From VFMC01 sp963791635 (GTDB lineage: Bacteria; Actinomycetota; Acidimicrobiia; Acidimicrobiales; Ilumatobacteraceae), in NCBI GenBank assembly GCA_963791635.1, contig CAWBTC010000002.1, forward strand, positions 66,504 to 130,503: a DNA stretch of 64,000 nt. Direction: 5' to 3'. The translations under genes and the position numbers were made by a program. Below, one piece after another: positions 17,612 through 24,741 of the stretch. A model generated the notes under the pieces. It was not told the origin of the DNA and searched no databases. It saw nothing but the letters and a program-made list of their open reading frames with translations. Each line of letters begins with the position of its first letter. Position 1 is the first letter of the stretch.

Positions 17612-18673
17612 GTGAAGCCAACGTCTGCCAAAGGCAGCAGCACCAAGCAGGGCGGCAAGGGCAAAGGCGGAAAGGCCAAGGCCGCAGCTGCCTCGCGCAC
17701 CGCAGCAGCGAGCCGCGCCGGCACCTCCGCATCGCGTTCCAGTGGAAGCCGCCCTGGCGCTGTCGGAGGCGCTGGTGGCGGGGACCGCACGTCCAGCCGC
17801 GCGAAGGCGGGCGCCAAGGGTGGTGCCCGTGGGGCGTCCGCCAAGTTCACGTCGCGTGGCGCCGGGCGTACCGGAAAGGTGTCGCCCACGGGTGCGCCGC
17901 CGCGCAAGCCTGACAAGACCCTCGGGGGCGAGCAGATCGAAGGCCGCCAAGCGGTCCGCGAGCTGCTGCTCGCCGGCAACCGCCGCGTACGTGAGATCTG
18001 GGTGGCCGGAGACCTCGACGAGAACGAGACCGTGCAGGACATCCTCGAGATCGCGACCCACGAGCGCGTGCCGGTGCAGTACGTCGCCCGCAAGCGCCTC
18101 GAGGCGGCCGCCAGGTGCGAGGCGCCTCAGGGCATCATCGCCTACGCGAACGGCGTGCCCGAGGCCGAGCTGGCCGACTTCGTTCGCCGCGTGCCGGGCC
18201 GTCCCGCCCCGTTCCTCGTCGCCGTCGACGGCGTCACCGACCCGGGCAACCTCGGTGCGCTGTTGCGCTGCTGCGACGGGGCAGGTGTGCAAGGCGTGAT
18301 CCTCCCGCGGCACCGCGCCGTGCACGTCACGCCCACCGTGGCCAAGGCTGCGGCCGGCGCGGTGGAGTACGTGCCGATGGCGATGGTGGCCGGCCTGCCC
18401 TCAGCGCTGACAACGATCAAGGACCAGGGCATCTGGGTGGTCGGCCTCGACGACGAGGCAGAGCGCGACCTGTTCGACCTCGGCGATCTCGCCACCGATG
18501 GCATCTGCCTGGTGATGGGCGCCGAAGGAGCCGGGCTGTCGCGCCTCGTGCGCGAACGCTGCGACATGATCGTCAGCATCCCAATGCTCGGCCGCCTGTC
18601 GTCGCTCAACGTCTCGGCCGCCGCCGCCCTGGCCATGTACGAAGTCACGCGAGCGAGACGCGCCAAGCGCTGA
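17612..18673 (+). CDS. rlmB: 23S rRNA 2'-O-ribose methyltransferase, RlmB/TrmH (SpoU) family
   Basis: A SPOUT methyltransferase with three SpoU motifs: DGVTDPGNLGALLRCCDG, CLVMGAEGAGLSRLVRERCD, and the knotted SAM site IPMLGRLSSLNVSAAAALAM. The substrate-binding domain precedes them (GEQIEGRQAVRELLLAGNRR). GTG 17612 has a GAGGAG 6 nt upstream, so I prefer it to GTG 17579. The first 100 or so residues are a basic Lys/Ala/Gly/Ser-rich, probably disordered extension, common in actinobacterial RlmB. It follows ispF closely and is probably in the same transcript. Confidence 0.9.
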   Translation: MKPTSAKGSSTKQGGKGKGGKAKAAAASRTAAASRAGTSASRSSGSRPGAVGGAGGGDRTSSRAKAGAKGGARGASAKFTSRGAGRTGKVSPTGAPPRKPDKTLGGEQIEGRQAVRELLLAGNRRVREIWVAGDLDENETVQDILEIATHERVPVQYVARKRLEAAARCEAPQGIIAYANGVPEAELADFVRRVPGRPAPFLVAVDGVTDPGNLGALLRCCDGAGVQGVILPRHRAVHVTPTVAKAAAGAVEYVPMAMVAGLPSALTTIKDQGIWVVGLDDEAERDLFDLGDLATDGICLVMGAEGAGLSRLVRERCDMIVSIPMLGRLSSLNVSAAAALAMYEVTRARRAKR

Positions 18674-18679
18674 CCCACC

Positions 18680-18783
18680 GCGATGAGAGATGAGCGCCGG
18701 TAGCGACCGGATCTCTCATCTCGGCCGTCGGCGGCGACGATCCATGAGAAATGCGGTCGCCAGCGACGCTCATCTCTCATCGC
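18680..18783. repeat. Pair of REP-like palindromes in inverted orientation
   Basis: A 17-bp perfect inverted repeat (CGATGAGAGATGAGCG and flanking base at 18680-18696, its complement at 18767-18783) bounds the segment. Each arm starts a roughly 43-bp imperfect palindrome. The left one runs GATGAGAGAT ... CCGGT AGCG ACCGG ATCTCTCATC. The right one is a diverged reverse copy. Together they resemble a bacterial interspersed REP pair between rlmB and the tRNA gene. The left unit may also act as a terminator for rlmB. Confidence 0.75.
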
Positions 18784-18891
18784 GATTCGTTTCGGTTTGG
18801 ATTCGCGAGCCGGACCTAGACTCCGCTGCGCGACTCGGGCGAGTCGTCCGACCTTGTGACGCACACTGTCGAACGCTCGCCGAGAGTTCAG

Positions 18892-18964
18892 GCCGGGTTA
18901 GCTCAGTTGGCAGAGCACCGCACTTGTAATGCGGTTGTCGTGGGTTCGATTCCCACACCCGGCT
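18892..18964 (+). tRNA. tRNA-Thr (anticodon TGT)
   Basis: A complete cloverleaf. The acceptor stem is GCCGGGT/ACCCGGC, the D-arm is GCTCAGTTGGCAGAGC, and the anticodon stem CCGCA/TGCGG has loop CTTGTAA (anticodon at 18925-18927). The T-arm is GTGGGTTCGATTCCCAC, and the discriminator is T. CCA is not encoded. It reads ACA codons. Confidence 0.95.
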
Positions 18965-18994
18965 CCCGCCTGTTCTTGGCCACAAGATCGAGCG

Positions 18995-19639
18995 TCAGTG
19001 CATCCGCACGAGTTCGCGCACCCGGGCGAGCAGCACGTCGAGAGCTGGTTCGTTCATGCCGCCCTGGGGGAAGATCACGTCGGCGTGGCGTTTGCTCGGC
19101 TCGATGAACTGCTCGTGGCTCGGTCGCACCGTCGCGAGGTACTGCGACACGATGCTCTCGGGCGTACGGCCTCGCTCGACGACGTCTCGTTGCAGGCGGC
19201 GGATGAAGCGGAGATCGGCGTCGGTGTCGACGTACACCTTGAGATCGAACCGTTCGCGCAGCTGCGGCTCGTAGAGCACGAGGATGCCCTCGACCACCAC
19301 GATGCGCGCCGGGGTCACCATGCGCACCTCCCCGCTGCGCGTGTGCTGCGTGTAGTCGTAGATCGGCACGGGCACCGTGGCACCGTTGGCGAGAGCAGCA
19401 ATGTGGTCGTTCAACAGCTGCCAGTCGAATGCGTCGGGGTGGTCGTAGTTGGCCAGCGCCCGCTCCTCCACCGGCTCGCTCGAGCGGCTGACGTAGTACG
19501 AGTCGAGCTTGATCAGCGCGAGGTGCGCCTCGCCGGCCAACTCGGCAAGTCGTTCGCTCACGGTCGTCTTGCCCGAGCAGGTGCCACCGGCGACGCCGAT
19601 CAAGAACGGTCGGTCGGGGGAGTGGTCCTCGGCGCTCAT
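18995..19639 (-). CDS. udk: Uridine kinase family protein
   Basis: A P-loop nucleoside kinase of 214 residues that would phosphorylate uridine or cytidine for pyrimidine salvage. It has Walker A GVAGGTCSGKTTVSERL, the substrate region LDSYYVSR and NYDHPDAFDWQLL, the motif PIYDYTQHTRSGE, and Walker-B-like IVVVEGILVLYE. The lid region RFIRRLQRDVVERGRTPESI and FIEPSKRHADVIFPQGG follow. A TATCGT box lies 9 nt before the ATG at 19639. It is convergent with the tRNA gene. Confidence 0.92.
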   Translation of the reverse strand: MSAEDHSPDRPFLIGVAGGTCSGKTTVSERLAELAGEAHLALIKLDSYYVSRSSEPVEERALANYDHPDAFDWQLLNDHIAALANGATVPVPIYDYTQHTRSGEVRMVTPARIVVVEGILVLYEPQLRERFDLKVYVDTDADLRFIRRLQRDVVERGRTPESIVSQYLATVRPSHEQFIEPSKRHADVIFPQGGMNEPALDVLLARVRELVRMH

Positions 19640-19762
19640 CGTCCGAGCACGATATCCGGGGCGGGCGCACCGCCTTGCCTGGGGGCGTCACCGTTGGCGG
19701 TCGAGGGATTGATTGCCGGGGGTGCTTGTAACAGGGGGCCCGTCGCGGCAAGGCTGTAGCTC

Positions 19763-20068
19763 GTGACTGCCGAGACGAACCCTGTCGATCCGACCGCGCC
19801 CCAACTCACGGAGCGTCAGATCGCGATCATCGAGTTCGAAGGCACCTGGTGGATGCAGGACGAAGCCCGTGACCTGGCGATCCGGGCGCGATTCGCGTGC
19901 TCGGCCGACGAGTACTATCAGGAGCTCAACCAGCTGCTCGACCATCCAGGCGCGCTGGCGGTCGATCCGCTCGTGGTACGGCGCCTCCGTCGCCTCCGTG
20001 AGCGCCGCCGCCGCGCACGTCTCGATGGTCCGGGCCGCACCGGCGAACAGGGAGGCTTCCACGCATGA
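19763..20068 (+). CDS. DUF3263 protein
   Basis: A 101-residue protein with LTERQIAIIEFEGTWWMQDE, RARFACSADEYYQELNQLLD and an Arg-rich tail RRLRRLRERRRRARL. This is the actinobacterial DUF3263 family, thought to be helix-turn-helix-like and possibly DNA-binding. It overlaps the next gene by 4 bp (ATGA at 20065). The DUF3263-LytR_C pair recurs in Actinobacteria. Function is unknown. The start codon is GTG. Confidence 0.85.
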   Translation: MTAETNPVDPTAPQLTERQIAIIEFEGTWWMQDEARDLAIRARFACSADEYYQELNQLLDHPGALAVDPLVVRRLRRLRERRRRARLDGPGRTGEQGGFHA

Positions 20069-20739
20069 GCAGTGACCAGCCACGTCGGGCACGCGACACC
20101 ACAGGTTCCGCCGGTTCCCCGATGGGGTCGACCGCGGCGATCATCGTCGCCGTCGTCGCCGTCGTGGCGGGCTTCTTGATCCTGCGTCAGATCCGCTCCG
20201 ACGATGGTGGCACCGCCAGCATCCCGGACGTGCCCACCGTGACCACCGTGCCGCTCGACACCACGCCCGGCGTCTCCCTCCCGACCACCCCGACGACTCC
20301 CGCTGTCACCACGACAACCCAGTTCGTGCCCACCGTCGACGGCGCGACGGTCGTGGTCGCGAACGCATCGACCGTGAACGGTGCCGCCGGGGTGCTCACC
20401 ACTGCCCTCCAGGGCAAGGGTTTCACGACCACGAAGGCAGCCAACGCCACGGTGAAGCAGGAGGCGACGACGATCCTCTACGACGCCACCAACTCCGGCG
20501 CGCTCGCCGTGGCCCAGTCGCTCGCCGTCATCCTCGGCAACCCCGTGGTCCAGGAAGTGACCTCACCTGCTCCCGTCGAGGGAGGCGTCCTGCCCGAAGG
20601 CGCTTCGGTGATCGTCATGCTCGGCTCCGACAAGGCGAACAAGACGCTCGACCAGATGGGTGCTCCAGCGACCACCGTCGTCGGTGGAGCGAGCACCACG
20701 CTGCCGGCTGTCGGCGGCGAGACCACGACGACGGGCTGA
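20065..20739 (+). CDS. LytR C-terminal domain protein, membrane-anchored
   Basis: A 224-residue protein with one N-terminal transmembrane helix (AAIIVAVVAVVAGFLILRQI), then a Thr/Pro-rich linker (PTVTTVPLDTTPGVSLPTTP) that should span the wall. A LytR_C domain follows (VVVANASTVNGAAGVLTTAL, ATTILYDATNSGALAVAQSL, GASVIVMLGSDKANKTLD). The domain faces outward and is associated with cell-wall or LCP proteins, but its biochemical role is not established. It is translationally coupled to the DUF3263 gene. Confidence 0.85.
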   Translation: MSSDQPRRARDTTGSAGSPMGSTAAIIVAVVAVVAGFLILRQIRSDDGGTASIPDVPTVTTVPLDTTPGVSLPTTPTTPAVTTTTQFVPTVDGATVVVANASTVNGAAGVLTTALQGKGFTTTKAANATVKQEATTILYDATNSGALAVAQSLAVILGNPVVQEVTSPAPVEGGVLPEGASVIVMLGSDKANKTLDQMGAPATTVVGGASTTLPAVGGETTTTG

Positions 20740-20785
20740 GCCCGGCTGCCGCAGGAGCCACTCGAGTTCACGTCGGTGACCGCGC

Positions 20786-21781
20786 TCAGCGAGCCGTCAT
20801 CTGCCGGATGAGGTCTGCGGCTGCATCCTCGATGCACGACATCGGTTCGGCCATGGCGCGTTCGAGGCCGAAGCGCTCGACGAGTGAGACGTACGGAATG
20901 CGGTCCTTCACCTCATCGTCGGCATCGCCGACCACGGCTCCCACAGGTGTCCCGATCGTGACGCACAGCTGCTGCACGCCACCGACCACCTTGCCCTCGA
21001 AGCTCTGCACATCCATGTGCCCTTCACCCGTGATCACCAGATTTGCGGTGGCGAGCGTGTCGTAGAGGTCGAGCTCATCGGCGACGAGATCGAAGCCGGG
21101 CACCAACGTGCCGCCCAGTGCAGCAAGTGCGCCGGCCAACCCGCCGGCCGCGCCGCCGCCTTCGATGTCACTCACATCGACCCCGAACTCGTCGCGGTAC
21201 ATCTGCACCAACCGATCGAGCCGACCGCTCAGCATCCGCACCTGAGCCGGTGATGCGCCCTTCTGTGGGCCGAACACCGGAGCCGCATCGACGAAGCGGG
21301 TCGTGACGTCGCACGCCACGAGGAGCTTCACGCCACGCAGTCGCTGAGGCGCGTGGATCGCGCGCACAGCCCCGAGGCCGCCGTCGGTGGTGGCCGACCC
21401 ACCGAGGCACACGATGATCTTCTTCGCCCCGGAATCGAGCGCTTGGTCGATCAGCTCGCCGGTGCCCACCGTGGAGGCCGCCAGTGCATCGTTGCGCTCA
21501 CGACCACCGACGAGCGCCAGCCCCGAGGCTCGGGCCATCTCGATGATCGCCGTGTTGCCCTGCATCCGCCACTCGGCCTGCACGGCATCACCCAACGGTC
21601 CGGTGACGGTGGACGTCCGGTTCGGGCCGCCGAGTGCGTCGAGGGTTCCGTCACCACCGTCGGCCACCGGCACCTCCACGCAGTCGTGGCCCAGCTCCCA
21701 GCACGCGTGCCCAACCGCGGATGCGACCTGCGCGGCGGTGACCGACCCCTTGTACTTGTCGACCGCTGCCACCACGCGCAT
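20786..21781 (-). CDS. Glycerate kinase
   Basis: A 331-residue kinase of the GckA/GlxK family, ATP:glycerate. Family motifs are VVAAVDKYKGSVTAAQVASA at the start, VPVADGGDGTLDAL, ASGLALVGGRERNDALAAST, CLGGSATTDGGLGAVRA, EGGGAAGGLAGALAALGG and VITGEGHMDVQSFEGKVVGG. A TAAGAT box ends 6 nt before the ATG, so the mRNA is probably leaderless. It is convergent with the LytR_C gene and divergent from the amidase. Glycerate could come from serine, glyoxylate or glucarate metabolism, but no such gene is adjacent. Confidence 0.92.
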   Translation of the reverse strand: MRVVAAVDKYKGSVTAAQVASAVGHACWELGHDCVEVPVADGGDGTLDALGGPNRTSTVTGPLGDAVQAEWRMQGNTAIIEMARASGLALVGGRERNDALAASTVGTGELIDQALDSGAKKIIVCLGGSATTDGGLGAVRAIHAPQRLRGVKLLVACDVTTRFVDAAPVFGPQKGASPAQVRMLSGRLDRLVQMYRDEFGVDVSDIEGGGAAGGLAGALAALGGTLVPGFDLVADELDLYDTLATANLVITGEGHMDVQSFEGKVVGGVQQLCVTIGTPVGAVVGDADDEVKDRIPYVSLVERFGLERAMAEPMSCIEDAAADLIRQMTAR

Positions 21782-21787
21782 CCTGAG

Positions 21788-21793
21788 ATCTTA
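21788..21793 (-). promoter_or_regulatory. -10 box TAAGAT for the glycerate kinase gene
   Basis: On the minus strand TAAGAT lies 6 nt before ATG 21781, leaderless layout. The divergent amidase gene has TACGGT at 21813-21818, 8 nt before ATG 21827, so two promoters lie back to back here. Confidence 0.5.
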
Positions 21794-21826
21794 CGGGTGG
21801 GCTTTCGCGGCATACGGTGTCACCAC

Positions 21827-23290
21827 ATGACCATTCCACTCGACGCTGCCGAGCTCGCCCGTCTCGATGCGTGTGCACAAGCGCAGCTCGTGCACACCGG
21901 TCAGGTGTCGGCGGTCGAGCTCGTCGACGCAGCGATCGCCGCCGCGGAGCGCATCAACCCGGCGATCAACGCGATCATCCATCCCCGCTTCGAGGCAGCC
22001 CGAGCGGAGAGTACCTCGGCGACGGGGCCGTTCGCCGGCGTGCCGATCGTGGTCAAGGATCTCGGCTGCGCGATCGGTGGAGAACCTCACCACCAGGGCG
22101 TGCGCGCCCTCAAGGCGATCGACTTCCGGGCGCCACAGGACTCGGCGATGTATCGCCGCATGCGCGCCGGCGGGCTCGTGGTGATCGGGCGCACCAACAC
22201 GCCCGAGTGGGGATCGACGATCACCACCGAACCGCTCGCCCACGGTCCCACTCGCAACCCGTGGAACCTCGATCACTCCACCGGCGGATCGTCCGGCGGG
22301 TCGGCCGCAGCGGTCGCGGCAGGCATCGTGGCCGTTGGGCACGCCAACGATGGTGGTGGCTCGATCCGGATTCCCGCATCGGAGTGCGGGCTCGTCGGCC
22401 TCAAGCCGTCACGGGGTCGAGTCTCGCTCGCTCCGGACATGGGCGAGAGCTGGATGGGTTCGACGATCGACGGCGTGGTCACCCGCACCGTTCGCGATAC
22501 GGCGGCGATGCTCGACCTGCTGGCCGGCTACGAGCCAGGCGATCCCTACATGGCGCCTCCGCTCGCCCGTTCGCTGTTGGACGAAGTGGGTGCCGATCCC
22601 GGCCGGCTGCGCATCGGTGTGCTCGACCACCCGCCGCTCGGTGCTGCGGGTCATCAAGAGTGCACCATCGCTGCGCAGGCCGCCGGAGCGCTCCTGGCGC
22701 GCCTCGGTCACCACGTCGACGACCAGTGGCCCAACGCCATCGGAGATCCGAGCTTCGGCGGCCACTTCCGCAACATCGTGGCCACGTGGACTGCCAATGA
22801 CGTCGCGAACCTCGAACAGATCCTCGGTCGGGAGGTCGGGCCCGACGACGTCGAGGCCGACAATCTCGCGCTCGCCGAGATCGGCCGCGCCGTCACCGGT
22901 CCGCAGTACATCGCGGCGATGATCGAGGTGCACCGCTGGTGCCGCTCCGTGCTGTCGTGGTGGCACCCGGCGAATGGTGCACCCGGATATGACCTGCTCG
23001 TCACGCCGACGATCGCGGTGCCGCCGCCGCGCATCGGCTACCTGTCCGAACCGGGCAAGGGCGGCCGAGTGTTCGAACTGCTGCAGTACACCGCACAGTT
23101 CAACGTCACCGGTCAGCCGGCGATCAGCCTGCCGCTGCACTGGACCGCGGACGGGCTCCCGGTCGGCGTGCAACTCGTGGCGGCGTACGGTCGCGAGGAT
23201 CTCCTGGTTCGTGTTGCCGCCCAGCTCGAACAGGCCGCGCCGTGGGCCGATCGCGTGCCGCCGCTGAGCGCTGCTCGCGCGGCCGGTTGA
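21827..23290 (+). CDS. Amidase (amidase signature family)
   Basis: A 487-residue serine hydrolase with the Ser-Ser-Lys triad of the amidase signature family: Lys in VPIVVKDLGCAIGGEP and the two Ser in HSTGGSSGGSAAAVAAGIVA. GHANDGGGSIRIPASECGLV and LKPSRGRVSLAPDMGESWMG are typical. It is closer to general amidases than to GatA, and no gatC or gatB is adjacent. The start codon follows a TACGGT box. The next gene, 30 bp on, encodes a MoaD/ThiS-fold protein with its own box. The substrate is unknown. Confidence 0.9.
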   Translation: MTIPLDAAELARLDACAQAQLVHTGQVSAVELVDAAIAAAERINPAINAIIHPRFEAARAESTSATGPFAGVPIVVKDLGCAIGGEPHHQGVRALKAIDFRAPQDSAMYRRMRAGGLVVIGRTNTPEWGSTITTEPLAHGPTRNPWNLDHSTGGSSGGSAAAVAAGIVAVGHANDGGGSIRIPASECGLVGLKPSRGRVSLAPDMGESWMGSTIDGVVTRTVRDTAAMLDLLAGYEPGDPYMAPPLARSLLDEVGADPGRLRIGVLDHPPLGAAGHQECTIAAQAAGALLARLGHHVDDQWPNAIGDPSFGGHFRNIVATWTANDVANLEQILGREVGPDDVEADNLALAEIGRAVTGPQYIAAMIEVHRWCRSVLSWWHPANGAPGYDLLVTPTIAVPPPRIGYLSEPGKGGRVFELLQYTAQFNVTGQPAISLPLHWTADGLPVGVQLVAAYGREDLLVRVAAQLEQAAPWADRVPPLSAARAAG

Positions 23291-23307
23291 AATCTCGACC
23301 TGATCGG

Positions 23308-23313
23308 TAGCAT
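23308..23313 (+). promoter_or_regulatory. -10 box TAGCAT, leaderless start
   Basis: TAGCAT lies 7 nt before ATG 23321 of the MoaD-like gene, without a Shine-Dalgarno. Confidence 0.5.
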
Positions 23314-23320
23314 TTCGCCC

Positions 23321-23599
23321 ATGGCCGTGACCGTTCGTATCCCCACCACCATGCGCCCGATCTCCGGCGGCAGCTCCACCGTGTCGGTGGAAGGCTCCAC
23401 GCTCGGCGAGGTGTTGGCTGCACTCGAGGCCACGCACCCGGGCTTTCACGAGCGCTTGTTCGACGACACGGGCGCACTTCGCAAGTTCGTGAACGTCTTC
23501 GTCGCCGATGACGACGTGCGCTACCTCGATGGCCTCGAGACCAAGGTGCCTGCCGGCGAGACGGTGAGCATCATCCCGGCCGTCGCCGGAGGCATGTGA
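23321..23599 (+). CDS. MoaD/ThiS family ubiquitin-like protein
   Basis: A 92-residue beta-grasp protein: VTVRIPTTMRPISGGSSTVS, the helix GSTLGEVLAALEATHPG, VNVFVADDDVRYLDGLETKV and ETVSIIPAVAGGM. Sulfur carriers of this family end in Gly-Gly. Here a Met follows the Gly-Gly, so either the tail is processed or the protein does not act as a carrier. The 3' end runs into the first unit of a 50-bp tandem repeat, so the present last residues may have been created by that repeat. Molybdopterin or thiamine roles are only suggested by family. Confidence 0.85.
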   Translation: MAVTVRIPTTMRPISGGSSTVSVEGSTLGEVLAALEATHPGFHERLFDDTGALRKFVNVFVADDDVRYLDGLETKVPAGETVSIIPAVAGGM

Positions 23600-23754
23600 A
23601 GCGCCGAGCGTGCGAGGTGTTTCACCGTGTTGCAGCCGGAGGCATGTGAAGCGCCGAGCGTGCGAGGTGTTTCACCGTGTTGCAGCCGGAGGCATGTGAA
23701 GCGCCGAGCGTGCGAGGTGTTTCACCGTGTTGCAGCCGGAGGCATGTGAAGCGC
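23585..23754. repeat. 50-bp tandem repeat, 3.4 units, each with a hairpin
   Basis: Three exact 50-bp units (23585-23634, 23635-23684, 23685-23734) and a 20-bp partial fourth. Each contains GTGAAGCGCC and GGTGTTTCAC, which pair over 10 bp (two G-U pairs) around the loop GAGCGTGCGA. The array begins inside the last codons of the MoaD-like gene. A further copy of the core lies at 24598-24621. It looks like a REP-like element or terminator that has been duplicated in place. Confidence 0.9.
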
Positions 23755-23819
23755 CCGCGCAGCGCACCGTATTCGTCGTTCCGTGGCGAGACAGCGGTCA
23801 CGTGCCAGGACAAGTCATG

Positions 23820-24389
23820 TCAAGCCGTAGCTCGCGTGGGCCGGTACCGCACGGCGACCGCCCCCGAGGGGAACTCATGGCGATCCACCAGTTCGAGCTG
23901 GATGCGCTCGCTCAGACCGGCGAGCAACGTCGGCCCGTGACCGGCAAGGACCGGCTGCACGATGAACTCGTACTCGTCGATCAGTCCGAGATCCGCCAAC
24001 GCGAGTGGGAGCGTCACGCCACCCACGAACAGGCCCTCGCCTGGCTCCTGCTTGAGCCGGTGCACAGCTTGCCCCAAGTCGCCTCGCACCAGCTCCGCAT
24101 TCCATTCGACCCCGCTCAGCGTGCTCGACACGACGTACTTCTTCGCTCGGTCGATGGTCTCGGCGAACGGGATCTCCCACTCACTCATCCAGTCAGGCCA
24201 CGTGCCCGTGGCCGGCCGCCGCCACGCCGACTCCATCATCTCGTAGGTCACCCGGCCGAACAGCAGGGCATCGGCTCGTTCCATCTCAGCGGTCCAGTAG
24301 CGCATCGACTCCTCGTCCGGGGGGAGCCCTGCCTCGTGATGGCAGCAGCCGTCGAGCGTGACGTTGATCGCGTATCGAAGTGGTCTCAT
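23820..24389 (-). CDS. Dihydrofolate reductase / RibD C-terminal domain family protein
   Basis: A 189-residue NADPH-reductase-like fold: PLRYAINVTLDGCCHHEAGL, YWTAEMERADALLFGRVTYE, PDWMSEWEIPFAETIDRAKK, YVVSSTLSG, and EGLFVGGVTLPLALADLGLI followed by DEYEFIVQPVLAGHGPTLL. It belongs to the DHFR/YyaP-like stand-alone RibD_C proteins, common in Actinobacteria and of unknown function. The GGGAGAG 8 nt before the ATG serves as ribosome-binding site. Its 3' end faces the 50-bp repeat array. Confidence 0.88.
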   Translation of the reverse strand: MRPLRYAINVTLDGCCHHEAGLPPDEESMRYWTAEMERADALLFGRVTYEMMESAWRRPATGTWPDWMSEWEIPFAETIDRAKKYVVSSTLSGVEWNAELVRGDLGQAVHRLKQEPGEGLFVGGVTLPLALADLGLIDEYEFIVQPVLAGHGPTLLAGLSERIQLELVDRHEFPSGAVAVRYRPTRATA

Positions 24390-24741
24390 TTGGTTTGCTC
24401 TCCCATTGAATGCGCTGCGCGTTGACCGGACCGTACTCAGACGCCTGCCGGCGCGGTTTCTCGTCGGCGCCGACGGTCACCTCGCTGCGGCGCAGCACCA
24501 GCTCCACGAACGCATCTGCCTGCGACCGTGCCGATGACACTCCACGCTCGAACCTGGTGGCAGCGCCGCCAGCGGGTAGCTCCAGGTGGCCACTGACGCG
24601 CCGAGCGTGCGAGGTGTTCACGCGACGGCAACGGAAAAGGCCCCGGGCGTGAGCCCGGGGCCTTCCTCCTGTACCGATCGATGTCCGCACTCTTGCGAGC
24701 CAGGTCAGCTGGCGCCGACCCGGGCTCGAGGACGAGGCGAA
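24390..24741. other. Intergenic stretch between the RibD-like gene and groEL
   Basis: No gene is recognised in these 350 bases. Short open frames on both strands (for example 24410-24652) have no family resemblance. The stretch holds one diverged copy of the repeat core found at 23585 (24598-24621) and the groEL terminator (24637-24664). Confidence 0.6.
24637..24664 (-). terminator. Terminator of groEL
   Basis: AAGGCCCCGGG and CCCGGGGCCTT pair perfectly over 11 bp around the loop CGTGAG. The T-containing flank lies on both sides, so it may work in both directions. It is 77 bp past the groEL stop. Confidence 0.8.

Noticed and set aside
23585..23754. Tandem repeats considered as a CRISPR array
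   Set aside because: The units are contiguous with no spacers, there are only about three and a half of them, and no cas gene is nearby.
23622..23813. Short minus-strand frame encoding a repeated peptide
   Set aside because: It arises only from translating the 50-bp repeats and has no start signal.
24410..24652. Short frames between the RibD-like gene and groEL
   Set aside because: No family resemblance, no ribosome-binding site or TANNNT box, and they run into the repeat and terminator.
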